From Tuctoria greenei (Eukaryota > Streptophyta > Magnoliopsida > Poales > Poaceae): 64,000 nucleotides of DNA. Below are positions 23,104 through 33,062 of this stretch, one piece after another. The notes beneath the pieces were generated by a model. It was not told the origin of the DNA, ran no database searches, and saw only the letters and a list, made by a program, of their open reading frames with translations. Position 1 is the stretch's first letter, and every line of letters begins with the position of its first letter. The stretch spans positions 119,194,866 through 119,258,865 of the forward strand of contig JAYESD010000010.1 of assembly GCA_036927565.1 (NCBI GenBank), written 5' to 3'. Both the position numbers and the translations under genes were made by a program.

Positions 23104-25215
23104 ATGGCCAAGAATGGGGGTTCGGTTCCTATCTTCGAGGGCAAGAACTTTGCCTATTGGAAAGCACGCATGCGTGCCTACCTAGAGGCTATTGCTCCCG
23201 AAGTTTGGGAAGCGACCCATGCGGGATTTGGAGATCATAATTATATTGGTGATCAAATTAAATGGGATGCTAGAGCTAGAAATGCCATCTATGAATGCAT
23301 TAGTCAAGATGTATTCGCTAGAATTGCTAGTAAAGAAAAAGCTTGTGAAATTTGGACATGCTTAATTGAAATTCATGAGGGTTCCTCTCGTGTTAAAGAA
23401 CTTAAATATCACTTGCTTAAATCTAAATATGATGAGTTTAAAATGTTTCCTCATGAAAATGTAAATGAAATGTTTTCTCGCTTAAATATTCTCATTGAGG
23501 AAATAAATGCTCTTGATATTGCTTCTCTTGGCAAGGGACTTATCAACCGAAAGATCCTCATGCTCCTTCCCAAGCCAAAGTATAACATCATCAACTCAAT
23601 GCTCCAAAAAGAATCACTTGATCACATTGAAGTTTCGGAGCTAATTGGGGAGATTCACGCTCATGAGATGAGTGTACTTGGGATGATGGAGGATTCATCT
23701 TCTACAAGGACAATTGCTCTCAAGGCTTTCAAGAAAACAAATTTCAAGAAAATGATCAAACCTAGTTCAAGCAAAGAAGAGCAAACATCAAGTGAAGATG
23801 ATGATGATGAGCTTGCATCAATGATGAGGAAATTCTCTCGCTTGAATTCCAAGATTGCCAAGAAGGGATACACTTTTGGTCCCAACAAGAGAGCCTTCCT
23901 CCCCAAGAAAGAAAGTAGCAAGACTTGCTATAATTGTGGTGAACAAGGCCACATCTCCTACGATTGTCCAAAACCGGACAAGAGAAGGGAGAACCACAAG
24001 GGAAAGCATCAAAAGCAAGAAGAAAGTGATGAAGATGAAGAAGAGGTCAAGCCCAAGCGCTCCTTTGGAAAGAAGAAATTTGACAAAGGCAAGAAGACCA
24101 AGCTCTTTCCAAAGAAAAGAAGAGGGCCTCAAAAAGTCTTCATGTGCGAGGCAAATGAGTGGATCACGGATGAAGAGTCAAGCGACGAAGAGAGTGAAGA
24201 TGAAGAAAACTTGGCGGGGCTTGCCGTCGTCAACAAGGATAACTCACCTCTTCGTCCACCTCCCATGTGCCTCATGGCAAAAGGTAACATTGAGGTATGT
24301 GACGACTCTAGTGATGATGAGCTTTCCCCCGATGAATTAACTTCATTGATAAATGAATACCACACCATCATTAAAAGGGAAAAGAACAAAGTCAAGGCTC
24401 TTGAACAAGCTCATGCTAAACTTGAGAATACTAACCTCAATTTGCTTGACAAGTATGAAAGCATACTTAAGGAGCATGACACGCTCAAATCTCACGTCAA
24501 GCAAGTTGAGGAAGAAAAGACTAAAATCAAGCTTGATCATCATGAGCTTAACTTAGCACACCAAACACTCTTAGAAGAGCACAACAAGTTAAAACAAGAA
24601 CATCAAGTACTTAGCCTTGCTCATGAAGTTCTTGATCAAGAATTAAAAACTATGAAGAAAGAAACCCTTAATAATGAGATTATGTCTCATGCTACTAACC
24701 GTTTTCACAAGTCTTTGCCCATGAAAGAAAATGCTAGGGAGAAGGAGTTGATGGAGGAGATTGAAAGTCTCCGCACAAGCTTAGCAAGACTATCTAAGGG
24801 AGAAGACAAACATAAAGAAATCCTCTTCCATCAAGCAAAGGGCTTCAACAAGAAAGGACTTGGATCCTTCCCGGTGCCCAACAAAGGAAAGGTGCCCTCA
24901 CCGGAGCTCAAAACAAGCTTCATCAAGGAAGTTGGCTCCTATTGCCAACATTGCAAGGTCACCGGTCACCATACAAGGGAGTGCCCTCTACCTAACCGAC
25001 CTTCTCCAAAATTGCCGACTAACTATACATCTACCTTTGAGAATCACTATTATTTGTTGAGCAAAGTAGGTGCTAAGGTGAAGGCAAAGTTCATTGGCAT
25101 GAACGTAAAGGGGATGAAAGGGAAGCTCCCCAAGCAACTTTGGGTCCCAAAAGCACTTGTATCACATATACAAGGACCAAAGCTAGCTAGGGTGCCTAAA
25201 GTCAAGAACACGTAA
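23104..25215 (+). CDS. Element D Gag, intact, with two zinc knuckles and coiled coil
   Basis: This uninterrupted 703-codon frame starts 45 bases after the primer site. The start is supported by the MAKNGGSVPIFEGKNFAYW opening, the standard start of SIRE-type gag. Residues 1-230 form the copia gag capsid region (WKARMRAYLEA; ACEIWTCL; LLKSKYDEF). Residues 275-288 are a knuckle, CYNCGEQGHISYDC, and residues 614-627 a second, CQHCKVTGHHTREC. Between them lie an Asp/Glu/Lys-rich linker and a long heptad-like coiled coil (about 415-520). Gag packages element RNA in cytoplasmic particles. An open frame in an element lacking pol suggests selection on Gag in cis, or simply youth. Confidence 0.9.
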   Translation: MAKNGGSVPIFEGKNFAYWKARMRAYLEAIAPEVWEATHAGFGDHNYIGDQIKWDARARNAIYECISQDVFARIASKEKACEIWTCLIEIHEGSSRVKELKYHLLKSKYDEFKMFPHENVNEMFSRLNILIEEINALDIASLGKGLINRKILMLLPKPKYNIINSMLQKESLDHIEVSELIGEIHAHEMSVLGMMEDSSSTRTIALKAFKKTNFKKMIKPSSSKEEQTSSEDDDDELASMMRKFSRLNSKIAKKGYTFGPNKRAFLPKKESSKTCYNCGEQGHISYDCPKPDKRRENHKGKHQKQEESDEDEEEVKPKRSFGKKKFDKGKKTKLFPKKRRGPQKVFMCEANEWITDEESSDEESEDEENLAGLAVVNKDNSPLRPPPMCLMAKGNIEVCDDSSDDELSPDELTSLINEYHTIIKREKNKVKALEQAHAKLENTNLNLLDKYESILKEHDTLKSHVKQVEEEKTKIKLDHHELNLAHQTLLEEHNKLKQEHQVLSLAHEVLDQELKTMKKETLNNEIMSHATNRFHKSLPMKENAREKELMEEIESLRTSLARLSKGEDKHKEILFHQAKGFNKKGLGSFPVPNKGKVPSPELKTSFIKEVGSYCQHCKVTGHHTRECPLPNRPSPKLPTNYTSTFENHYYLLSKVGAKVKAKFIGMNVKGMKGKLPKQLWVPKALVSHIQGPKLARVPKVKNT

Positions 25216-26099
25216 CCGTCCACGAGGTGACTTCAAGAGGGGACCTCCACCATCAAAGAAAATCTACCAAGGACCTCTTGAAGAAAGTTGAGAATGGGAG
25301 CCCGACGCGGATATGGACGGTAACCCTATTGTCAAATCAAATTACCATTCCATAAATAGTCTATTGCTATATCTTTCCGCATCTAGGCCCCATATCATGT
25401 TAAATGAATGCTTGTATGATTATGTGCCTCTCCTTTGTGACAATGAAAGTGCGGTTAAGATAGCTAAAAACCCCATTCCCGCACTTGATGAGAAACCTTT
25501 TCTAGGCTTAGAAATTAAATGTGCTAGATGCATCTAACGTCATGTAAGTTGCCATGTTCATGTAAGGATGCATATCATATAGGTCTTGTCTAACTCCCAA
25601 AGGATAGGGGCAAGCTAGAAGTAGTTTTCCCTGAGGAAGCCTTTGGAAGGTTCAAACTTGGCAAGATAGATTTATTTTATGCCTTACATGATCCCTGCCA
25701 TATAAACTTGCACTCATTTAATCTCTTGCATTATAATTTGTTTGACATTGCATAACGGTAGATTGTCACAAAGGGGAACCCACCTCATGAGAAGGAGACT
25801 TGTTTGAAATGCAATATCTCAACTCATATAAGGTGGAAAGAACAAAATGTTAGGTACGTTAATGCCTAGAGGATCATACTTCAAAGAGATAGAAGTCTTC
25901 ATACTCTACCTCACAAAGCATGGGCCTTACATTTTATTTGGATATTTTCCTCCATTTTTCTCGGTGTTCCATTTGCATTAAGGCCTAGCCAAGCTATTGG
26001 CATATTAGCTTCTTGAGGGGTAAGGGGTTGCCCAAAAAGTCCTAAGACATATGTTTCTCTTTGATTGTTTGTTTGGTCAAAGGACATATATGGGATGTT
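25216..26099 (+). pseudogene. Element D pol remnant and spacer
   Basis: Only two short pol scraps remain. LLLYLSASRPHIMLNECL (about 25355-25410) is the RT C-terminal 'YLTASRPDI' region. VPLLCDNESAVKIAKNP (about 25420-25475) is the RNase H tail. They are fused directly, so the RNase H core is also lost. Protease, integrase and RT catalytic regions are absent. The rest (25540-26099) is non-coding spacer with no motif I recognise. Confidence 0.75.
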
Positions 26100-26109
26100 T
26101 TCGTTCTGT

Positions 26110-26465
26110 TGTCATCAGATTATCCGATGCCTATGTCAATCCCTCATCGGTCAAATAGGTGTTCAATCTTCAAAGCCCAATTCTGTCTGAATTTCACATG
26201 ATCCGACGAGTTCACTCCGAAAAACATCGGTCTATCCGATGTTCACTCTTCTGGAGCTGTGGTCAAATTCAACCGATGTCCACTTCCTCCTACGTCGGAT
26301 CATCCGGTGTCAACATTCCTCTTTTGAACACCCTTACTGTGCCATTCGACCGATGAACCAAAACCCTAGACGTCGGTCCATCCGGTGTCAACAGCATTTC
26401 TTGAATATCCTTTCTGTGGCAATTGACCGATGCTCACTTCACCTATCATCGGTCCATCCGGTGTT
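26110..26465. repeat. Internal motif array of D upstream of the extra ORF
   Basis: Diverged copies of the LTR motif occur near 26112 (cagattatccgatg), 26226 (catcggtctatccgatg), 26293 (cgtcggatcatccggtg), 26371 (cgtcggtccatccggtg) and 26448 (catcggtccatccggtg). Between them are single GACCGATG or CATCGGTC half-units. Order and spacing resemble the U3 array of the same element. Confidence 0.8.
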
Positions 26466-26493
26466 GAGTTTTCAGCTAGGGTTTGGGTCCCAC

Positions 26494-26501
26494 TATTTAA
26501 A
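26494..26501 (+). promoter_or_regulatory. Putative internal promoter TATA-like box
   Basis: TATTTAAA lies about 30 bp after the last motif of the internal array and 233 bp before the extra ORF's ATG. A GC- and pyrimidine-rich leader follows. The layout (motif array, TATA-like box, CT-rich leader, ATG) matches a plant promoter and parallels the LTR. No transcription start can be shown from sequence. Confidence 0.5.
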
Positions 26502-26733
26502 TCCGCGCGCCGCCACTGTTTTTCTCTCCCCGACACCTCGCCTCACCCGACCGCGCCTCCACCTCTTTCGCCGCCGCCGCCGCCGCCCGTGCTCACGCAC
26601 CGCCGCCTCTCCTCGCCGCTCGCCGCTCCACGCACCATCTCCACCACCATCAACCTCGCCGCCGTCTCCATTTCGCACCCGGTCTCCATTTGGCCCCCGT
26701 TGCTAGGTTTTCCCGAGCTCCATCGTCGCTAAG

Positions 26734-28906
26734 ATGGGTCGTGATCGCAAAGGAAAGGGCAAGGCAATCGCGGAGCCCGCCGCGAAGAAGCGCAAACTAT
26801 CGAAGGATGAGAAGCAGGCTCTAATGGCCGCTCGCGCCGCCGAGGCGCGTGAGCGCGGCCGAGGGGGTTCCCTGAGGATTCGCGAGGCCCGTCCGAGGCA
26901 GCCTCCCGTGATCGACGACTCCGACGCCGAGGAGGAGCCAGTTGAGCCTCTCGTCCGCCGGCGCTCAGCCCGGACGCGTGGGGGTCATGCCGAGGCTGCT
27001 CCTCGTCTGAGACCGACGGCTGCCGACCGTCGTGAGGACAGGGAGGCCGAGAGGGACATCTACGAGATGGACACAGCCGTCCGTGTCGGTGAGGGAGTCC
27101 GGTTGACGGACTACAGGAAGATGAAGGCCAAGCAACTCCGAAAGCTCAGATGGAGTGTATTGCTTGAGGAGTGGTACCCGCAGCCCCGGGTAGCTTTGGT
27201 GGACAGTCGGTTCTGGACGGTCACGCAGGCGTCTCTCTACGAGACCTACAGACGCCGTGGCCACAAGCTGTTCCAACACAACTACATGGATTGGGCTCAG
27301 CTCGAAGTGGCCGCAGGGACAGAGATCAGGCCGTTCTTTGAGAGGTAAAGAGGTTTGGTGCAGCTGCTGTCCTATGAGAGAAGTGCTTATGTGGAAGAGT
27401 GGGTCCGTGTCTTCTACGCGACCCTGTACATCTCAGAGGGCAGGAGGTCGATTGCCTTCATGTTCAATGGTCAGCACTACCACCTCTCGAGACAGACTTT
27501 GGGGCACATTCTTGAGTTGGACCTGCACGACACCTGCTTGCACGAGAAGGTCTATGGGCAGGCAGATCCACCGAGGAGGCCACTTACTGGAGGGGTAGCA
27601 CCACAGCTTGACGAGATCCGCTCTTTGTTTGGCCCCTCGTTCTCTCCAGACCAGCCGAGAGTTCCAGCTCTCCTGACCCCAGCTGCGCGCATTGTGCACC
27701 TCGCCTTGCGCCGCACGCTCCTGCCGAGGTCAGGTTACTTGGAGGGGTTCACGAGTCTGCAGCAGACCCTCCTGTTCTACATAATGAACGGGATGGATTT
27801 CGATTATCGTGGACATAATCCTCTGTGAGGTGGAAGACGTAATCACGGATGGGATTGGCATGATGAGGCAGATGGTCTATGGACACTGGATCAGTTACAT
27901 TTGCTCTATGGTGGTGCCTGAGGGACATACAGCACAAGCCCGGCTAGCTGACGAGAGTGTGACTCGCTTTAGTCACTATCGTGCCTCTGCTCCTAGAGAC
28001 CGTCGCCTTGGTCGTCCAGTTGAGCGCCAGGTCCGGGCCCGTCTGTCAGAGGAAGACTGGTCCGACCTAGAGCGGGAGGACGAGAGGCTTGCTGAGGCTG
28101 AGGCTCAGGGGGAGGACTTGCAGCACGTCTGGTCCGAGAGCGACACAGACGAGAGTGTCGAGGAGTACTTCCCTCCGCCTCCACCTTCACCGAGGCAGCA
28201 CGACGCCGAGGCAGGAGGATCAGCTGCTCCGCCACCGACACCACCTCCTGTGTCCGAGGCGCAGGTGACGCAGCCGTCTGAGCTGACGTCGCTCCTCCAG
28301 CAGATGATCGAGCAGCAGCGCCAGGACAGGCTCGCTGCTGAGCAGGCCAGGGCAGAGCAGGCTGCTCACCTGGCACAGCTGCAGCGGCAGCAGCAGGAGC
28401 TCCAGCTAGAGATCGCCCGTCAGAGGCGAGAGGATACGGACCGGTTCACCAACCTGGTAGATCAGATGCACCGCCGTACCCTCGACCAGCAGCAGCAGAC
28501 CCAGCAGGCCATGATGGGGATCCTAGGGTTGATCACCAACCTTTACACTCAGACCGGGATCGCCCTTCCTCCACAGCAGCCTGGACTGGGACTGGCTCCA
28601 GGTGTTGCTCAGGTGCCTACTACTCCCATCCCTTCAATCAGTATGTCACCACTTCTGGCATCTAGCGCACCGATTCACTCACCACTGCCGGCAACGATCT
28701 TGTTCCAGCAGACGCCGGCGTCCGTGGTGAGCGCTCCACTTCCTCCACCTCCACCGGCTCCTCCAGTACCCGCTTCCTCTCCTCCAGCACCGGCAGCGGA
28801 CCCTCCAGCTCCCGCCGCCCCGGCAGCTCCTACGACCGGCGACTCCAGCTCCGACGACTGCGACGGTTCTCAGTTCGTCCTCGCGCCCAGCTCTCAGGGT
28901 CTATAG
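26734..28906 (+). pseudogene. Element D additional ORF downstream of pol (env-position ORF), one stop and one frameshift
   Basis: A GC-rich coding region of about 720 codons starts at ATG 26734. It is interrupted by TAA at 27346-27348, continues in the same frame to about 27800, then shifts by +1 and runs to TAG 28904. The N-terminus is basic with an NLS-like KKRKLSKDEK. The middle (EEWYPQPRV...VEEWVRVFYATLYI...HILELDLHDTC) resembles the putative plant transposon proteins found at this place in grass SIRE-type elements. The C-terminal half has an acidic stretch, a Gln/Arg/Glu coiled coil (about 28260-28500) and a Pro-rich tail. I see no signal peptide or membrane segment, so 'env' would be position only. 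Function is unknown. Confidence 0.7.
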
Positions 28907-29277
28907 GCGTTCTGATCCCTTTTTGATGTCTTGATGCCAAAGGGGGAGAAGATGTAGAAGAGTCAGGGGGAGTGGTAGTCTCAGGGGGAGTGTAGGGGGA
29001 GTGTGTGTGTGTGCGGGGGAGTGTGTGTGTGTGCTTATCCTTTGTATTCATGCTTGAGTACTCTTTTGTAATTTTAATTAAGCACTCTTTCACTTGTCTC
29101 ATTTGCTTATGATTTTAATCAATTGAGCGTTTCGCACCACAAATTTCTTTTGCGTTTTACAAGCTTAATGTGTCCTATGCTGTATTCATTGCATATATAC
29201 TTGAGTACTATCATCAAATTCATTATTATTGCGCTTTAAATTATTGTGTTGTCATCAATCACCAAAAAGGGGGAGAT
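28907..29277 (+). other. Element D 3' untranslated region with repeated polypurine tracts
   Basis: Several purine runs occur: aaagggggagaagatg (about 28940), tcagggggagtgg, and gtagggggagtg with GT repeats (28990-29035). The last, aaaaagggggagat, ends at 29277 and abuts the 3' LTR, so it is the functional tract. Confidence 0.7.
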
Positions 29278-30655
29278 TGAAAGCATCTAGGCCCCATGAG
29301 GTACGGTTTCGGTGATTAATGACAACCATTCGATATTACTAATGAATTTGTGAATGCAAGGTCTCAATAACACTCAATCAAATGAAATCAAAACTACATT
29401 GGAGACCCATATAAAATCAACGAATGAGATCAAATCAAATCATATGAAGACAAGAAGTGAAAGCTCTAACTTGATATCACTCAATGCTTGAAGACAATCA
29501 AAACAACATTTCAAACAAGTGTCAAAGAGGTCACAAGTTCAAATTCCAAAAGAACAACTCAAAACAACTCGAAGTCAACAAGTTGAACACACAGGATCAT
29601 CCGATGGTCTTTGAGTTGACATGCATCGGTCGAGTTCGTTCAACTGAAGAAGAAGACCTCAGAACAAATGCACTCACCGGATCATCCGATGTGAGTGGCT
29701 CAGTGACATCGGTCCATCATCACAGATTGCAATACCATTGGACCAAGTGAAGCACCGGATCATCCGATGTGCAGACTTACACACATCGGTCGATCACTCC
29801 AGTGAGCCTCAAGATCAAGCAAAATTCTGGAGGAAGAGCCACCGGATCATCCGATGAGAAGACAGATCAACATCGGTCTAACAACGGTCATATCTGACAC
29901 AGTGACATCAGCTAATTTGGCTTTGACCGATGTTAACTGAAGGGGAGACATCGGATCATCCGGTGTTCGCAGAGAAGTGATGTCAGCCTACTTTTCCAAC
30001 GGCTATCTCGTGGAGGCTGGCTATTTATACCCCTTCAACCTGTCAAATCGACAAGACTTGAAGCCCAGACATACTCTACACATCCTAGAGCATTCAAGCA
30101 ATAGAGCTACCACTTTCACATCATTTGTTCATCATTTGTACACCAAGAGATAGGCTAGAACTAGCTAGAGATAGTGCTTGGGTGCCTCCATTCTTGGTGA
30201 TTGGAGTCTCTAGTGTAGTGAGAGCCCTAAGGGAGTGTCCCTTGGTGTGTGCAACTTCCGGAGCTTACCAAGAAGATTGTGGAAGCCCGGAGGATTCCAA
30301 AGTGTACAAGGCTTGAGCTCCACCTTGCCGAGGTTGGCGAACGGAGAAGAATAGTGAAGAACCCCCTTGTCTCGGTGACTTGGGAGTGGCAAAACCCTTT
30401 GGTGGGTGCCACAACGTGGACGTAGGAAGATCCTTGTGATCTTACCGAACCACGGGATAAACTCCGTGTCCCTTGAGCGTTTGCATCCCTCTCCCTTTTT
30501 ACACTTATGCAATATTCATTCCGCAACCTTAATTTACATTGATTGCATAGTTTAATCGCATAAGGGAATTGGGCTTTAGGTAGTTAGTTCTTAATTGTTT
30601 TAAAAATTGAAAGAAAGCCCAATTCACCCCCCTCTTGGGCGTTTTGATCCTTACA
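29278..30655 (+). repeat. 3' LTR of element D
   Basis: This LTR of 1378 bp is almost identical to 21665-23043, including TATTTATA at 30022-30029 and the five-motif array. It ends ccttaca and is followed by the target duplication tccgt. Confidence 0.93.
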
Positions 30656-32378
30656 TCCGTTTCTAGGTCCGAGCTTCTGCAAGGTCTGACAATAGCTCCG
30701 ACTTGTTTTGGGTAGCTATGGCAAGGTCCGACGTAGGGTCCGACTTCTTTGTCTATGTCCGACTTTTTTGTCTAGGTCCGACTTATTTTGGCTTGGTCCG
30801 ACTTCTTTGTCTAGGTATGAGTACTTGCTATGGCTAGGTCCGACATGTTTTTGCTAGCTCTGGCACTGGGTTCCACTAGCTCTGGTAAGCTCTGGCGCTA
30901 GGTCCGACTAGCTTTGGTAAGCTTTAGCGCTAGGTCCTGCTAGCTTTGGTAAGTTCCAGCGCTAGGTCTTGCTACCTTTGGCAAGGTCCGGTGCTAGATT
31001 GCAATGTTTCTGCTTTTAATTTGCAATGTTTCAAACTTGCTTTACTCTTATGGAAAGTTTGCTTAGTATTCTATTACTATGTTTTTGATGCGTTTTGGCT
31101 GATCATGGTGGTTAATGTTTTTGCTATCGTTTGCAACATGTTTATGTGAGGTGCTCACGTAAGGTGTTGTGGATTTGGAACTAACGTGAGTCAAGTCGAG
31201 GACTTGTGCTCGGAAGTATTGGTTGTTTATTCATGGGTAGGTGTTTCTTGAATTCAAGACATGGCTGGTGACGGCATCCATTGAACTAGTCTTAGGGAGA
31301 AGATGAGGTTCAATAACCAAGTTCGGCAGAAATTGTGGTTGAGTTGATCTAGAGTTTGCACAACATGTTTGAATCAAGAACAATGCATATGAAGGTATCA
31401 TGGACGTCGTTGGAAGATATTTACACATGTGAATGGAGTGCATGGATGTGGATGCATGATTCCAAGGCGTGATAAAGAGATGTGGACATAAAAAATTGGT
31501 CGGAAAGGTCCAACCAACTAGGTTATGGACTCAGGCTGCGGATGAGTCGTGTTTGACTCAAATATGGAAATATTTGAGTTGGTTATGATAGGATTTCGTG
31601 TGGGTCACGAAGTTGAGTTGTTTTTAGGAATGTGGGATACGTTCCTAAGGTGTTTGGAAGTCTTAAGATTGCTTTTATCTGCGTATAGAAGAGTCTTGAG
31701 CAGTTATAGAAATTTTCGATGGAAACTAAGTAGGATACGAGTCCTAGTTTGGTTTGGGTTGGCCTCATGGCTGGTTATATAAGCAAGGGTGGTCGAAGCT
31801 CATGGTGCATGGATTTTGGGCTGCTCCTATTGTGTTCCATTGAATAAAGATCGTAGTTTAAAGGAACTTTTGTGCCTTGTTCGTCCAACTTGTTTCAAAC
31901 AAGTTTTCTCGTCGAGTTTTTGCACACCTTGCTTTGGTGGTTTTATCATAACTCAAGTTTTACAGATCCAATTGAAGTGATTATTTTTGGGTTATCTTCA
32001 TAACTTGATTATATATCATCTGTGAAAATTTCACGGTCATTGGATTTGTGGTTTCTGATCTACACGAGTTTCTTTGCAGTGTTGTAGATGTGATTTTTCT
32101 CGGGTAGAACATATTGATTTTTGTTCGATCTTTCGATCGTAACTTGAGTTTTTTCTCGATAGATTTTCGTGTTTCTTGTTGTGAGATCTTTCTGAATTTA
32201 TTATATACATTCTATACTGGTTTTGTCACAATTGATCATGTTTAGATTAGTTGCACACACGATTTCTTTAACTGATCAATTTTTTTGCCGAGGGGTTTTT
32301 GTTGCTTCTGTGAAAAAAGTTGTAATCTAACATTAACCCCCCCCCTCTGGTAGCTTTTCACGTGCTCTTTATCCTACA
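30656..32378 (+). repeat. 3' LTR of element C, remainder
   Basis: The first five bases (tccgt) are the second copy of D's target duplication. The LTR then resumes with ttctaggtccgagcttctgc, matching 14630 onwards. Imperfect tandem units of about 40 bp (ggtccgactagctttggtaa type) cover about 30840-30990. TATATAA is at 31776-31782. It ends cctaca at 32378 before the target duplication catat. This copy retains the block missing from the 5' LTR. Confidence 0.88.
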
Positions 32379-33062
32379 CATATGCTGAATTCTCTTATAA
32401 CAACAGTTATCAAGCAAGTTTAAAAATGTCGCCATTTGAAGCATTGTATGGGAGATGGTGTAGGACACCCTTATTTTGGAATGGAACAGGAGAAACTCAA
32501 GTATCTGGACCCGATGTGATACCGAATGCCGAAAAGCAAGATCAGACAATCCGCGAGAATTTGAGGGCTACTCAATCAAGACAAAAAGTTTATGCGGATA
32601 ATAGACGAACAATCTTAGCTTTTGAGGTGGGAGACTTCATATCTCTCAAAGTATCGCCCATGCGAGGCATAAGTGATTTAATGTCAAAGGCAAGTTGGCA
32701 CCTCGCTATATTGGACCATTCAAGATTTTGGACAAATGGGCAGAAGTAGCGTATATGTTGGAGACGCCAGCGCATCTTTCTGATGTTCATGAAGTGTTTC
32801 ATGTTTCCCAGCTCAAGAAGTGCCTAAGGGTTCCAGAAGAGCAAATACCGATGGAAGAATTGGAGCTTGAGGAAGATTTGACCAATGCTGAACAACTTGT
32901 CAAAATTTTGGAAACCAAGGAGATGGTCACAAGGAACAAGGTGATTCGATGGTGCAAAGTACAATGGAAACATCATACAGAGGATCTCAAGAGAGAATTT
33001 CCCTATCTCTTTCCTTCTACGTCGAATCTCGAGGGTGAGATTCATTTTAAAGGGGGTAGGTT
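32379..33062 (+). pseudogene. Element A pol, integrase C-terminal part and chromodomain-like tail
   Basis: Integrase resumes with YAEFSYNNSYQASLKMSPFEALYG, visible as AEFSYNNSY and MSPFEALYGRWCRTPLFW. It continues with QSRQKVYADNRR and VGDFISLKVSP. After a shift near 32700 the second frame gives RYIGPFKILDKWAEVAYML, VHEVFHVSQLKKCL, then a chromodomain-like tail (VKILETKE...NKVIRWCKVQWKHH). The EATWE segment expected next, which carries a binding aromatic residue, is deleted. The polypurine tract aaagggggtagg follows at about 33050. Confidence 0.85.

Larger units (their letters stand above)
21665..30655 (+). mobile_element. Element D: recent SIRE-type copia derivative with gag and extra ORF, pol deleted
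   Basis: Two near-identical LTRs (21665-23043 and 29278-30655) are flanked by the perfect target duplication tccgt (21660-21664 and 30656-30660). The primer site attggtatcagagcc starts at 23044 and the polypurine tract aaaaagggggagat ends at 29277. The interior holds an open gag (23104-25215), a pol remnant of about 220 bp (25313-25537), and a 2.2 kb extra ORF (26734-28906). Protease, integrase and nearly all of RT are missing. It must have moved with enzymes supplied in trans, and recently. Confidence 0.93.
14550..32378 (+). mobile_element. Element C: Ty1/copia, SIRE/Maximus type, split by element D
   Basis: The 5' LTR begins tgtgagacc at 14550 and the 3' LTR ends at 32378. The 5-base target duplication catat lies at 14545-14549 and 32379-32383. 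The primer site attggtatcagagcc follows the 5' LTR and the polypurine tract aagggggaga (21571-21580) precedes the 3' LTR. Internal order gag, protease, integrase, RT, RNase H is that of Ty1/copia. The 3' LTR is split at 21664/30656 by element D. Reading frames are broken and the catalytic part of RT is missing. Confidence 0.9.

Noticed and set aside
26734..28906. Calling the extra ORF of element D a viral envelope gene
   Set aside because: No signal peptide, membrane segment or glycoprotein features visible; only its position matches env-like ORFs.
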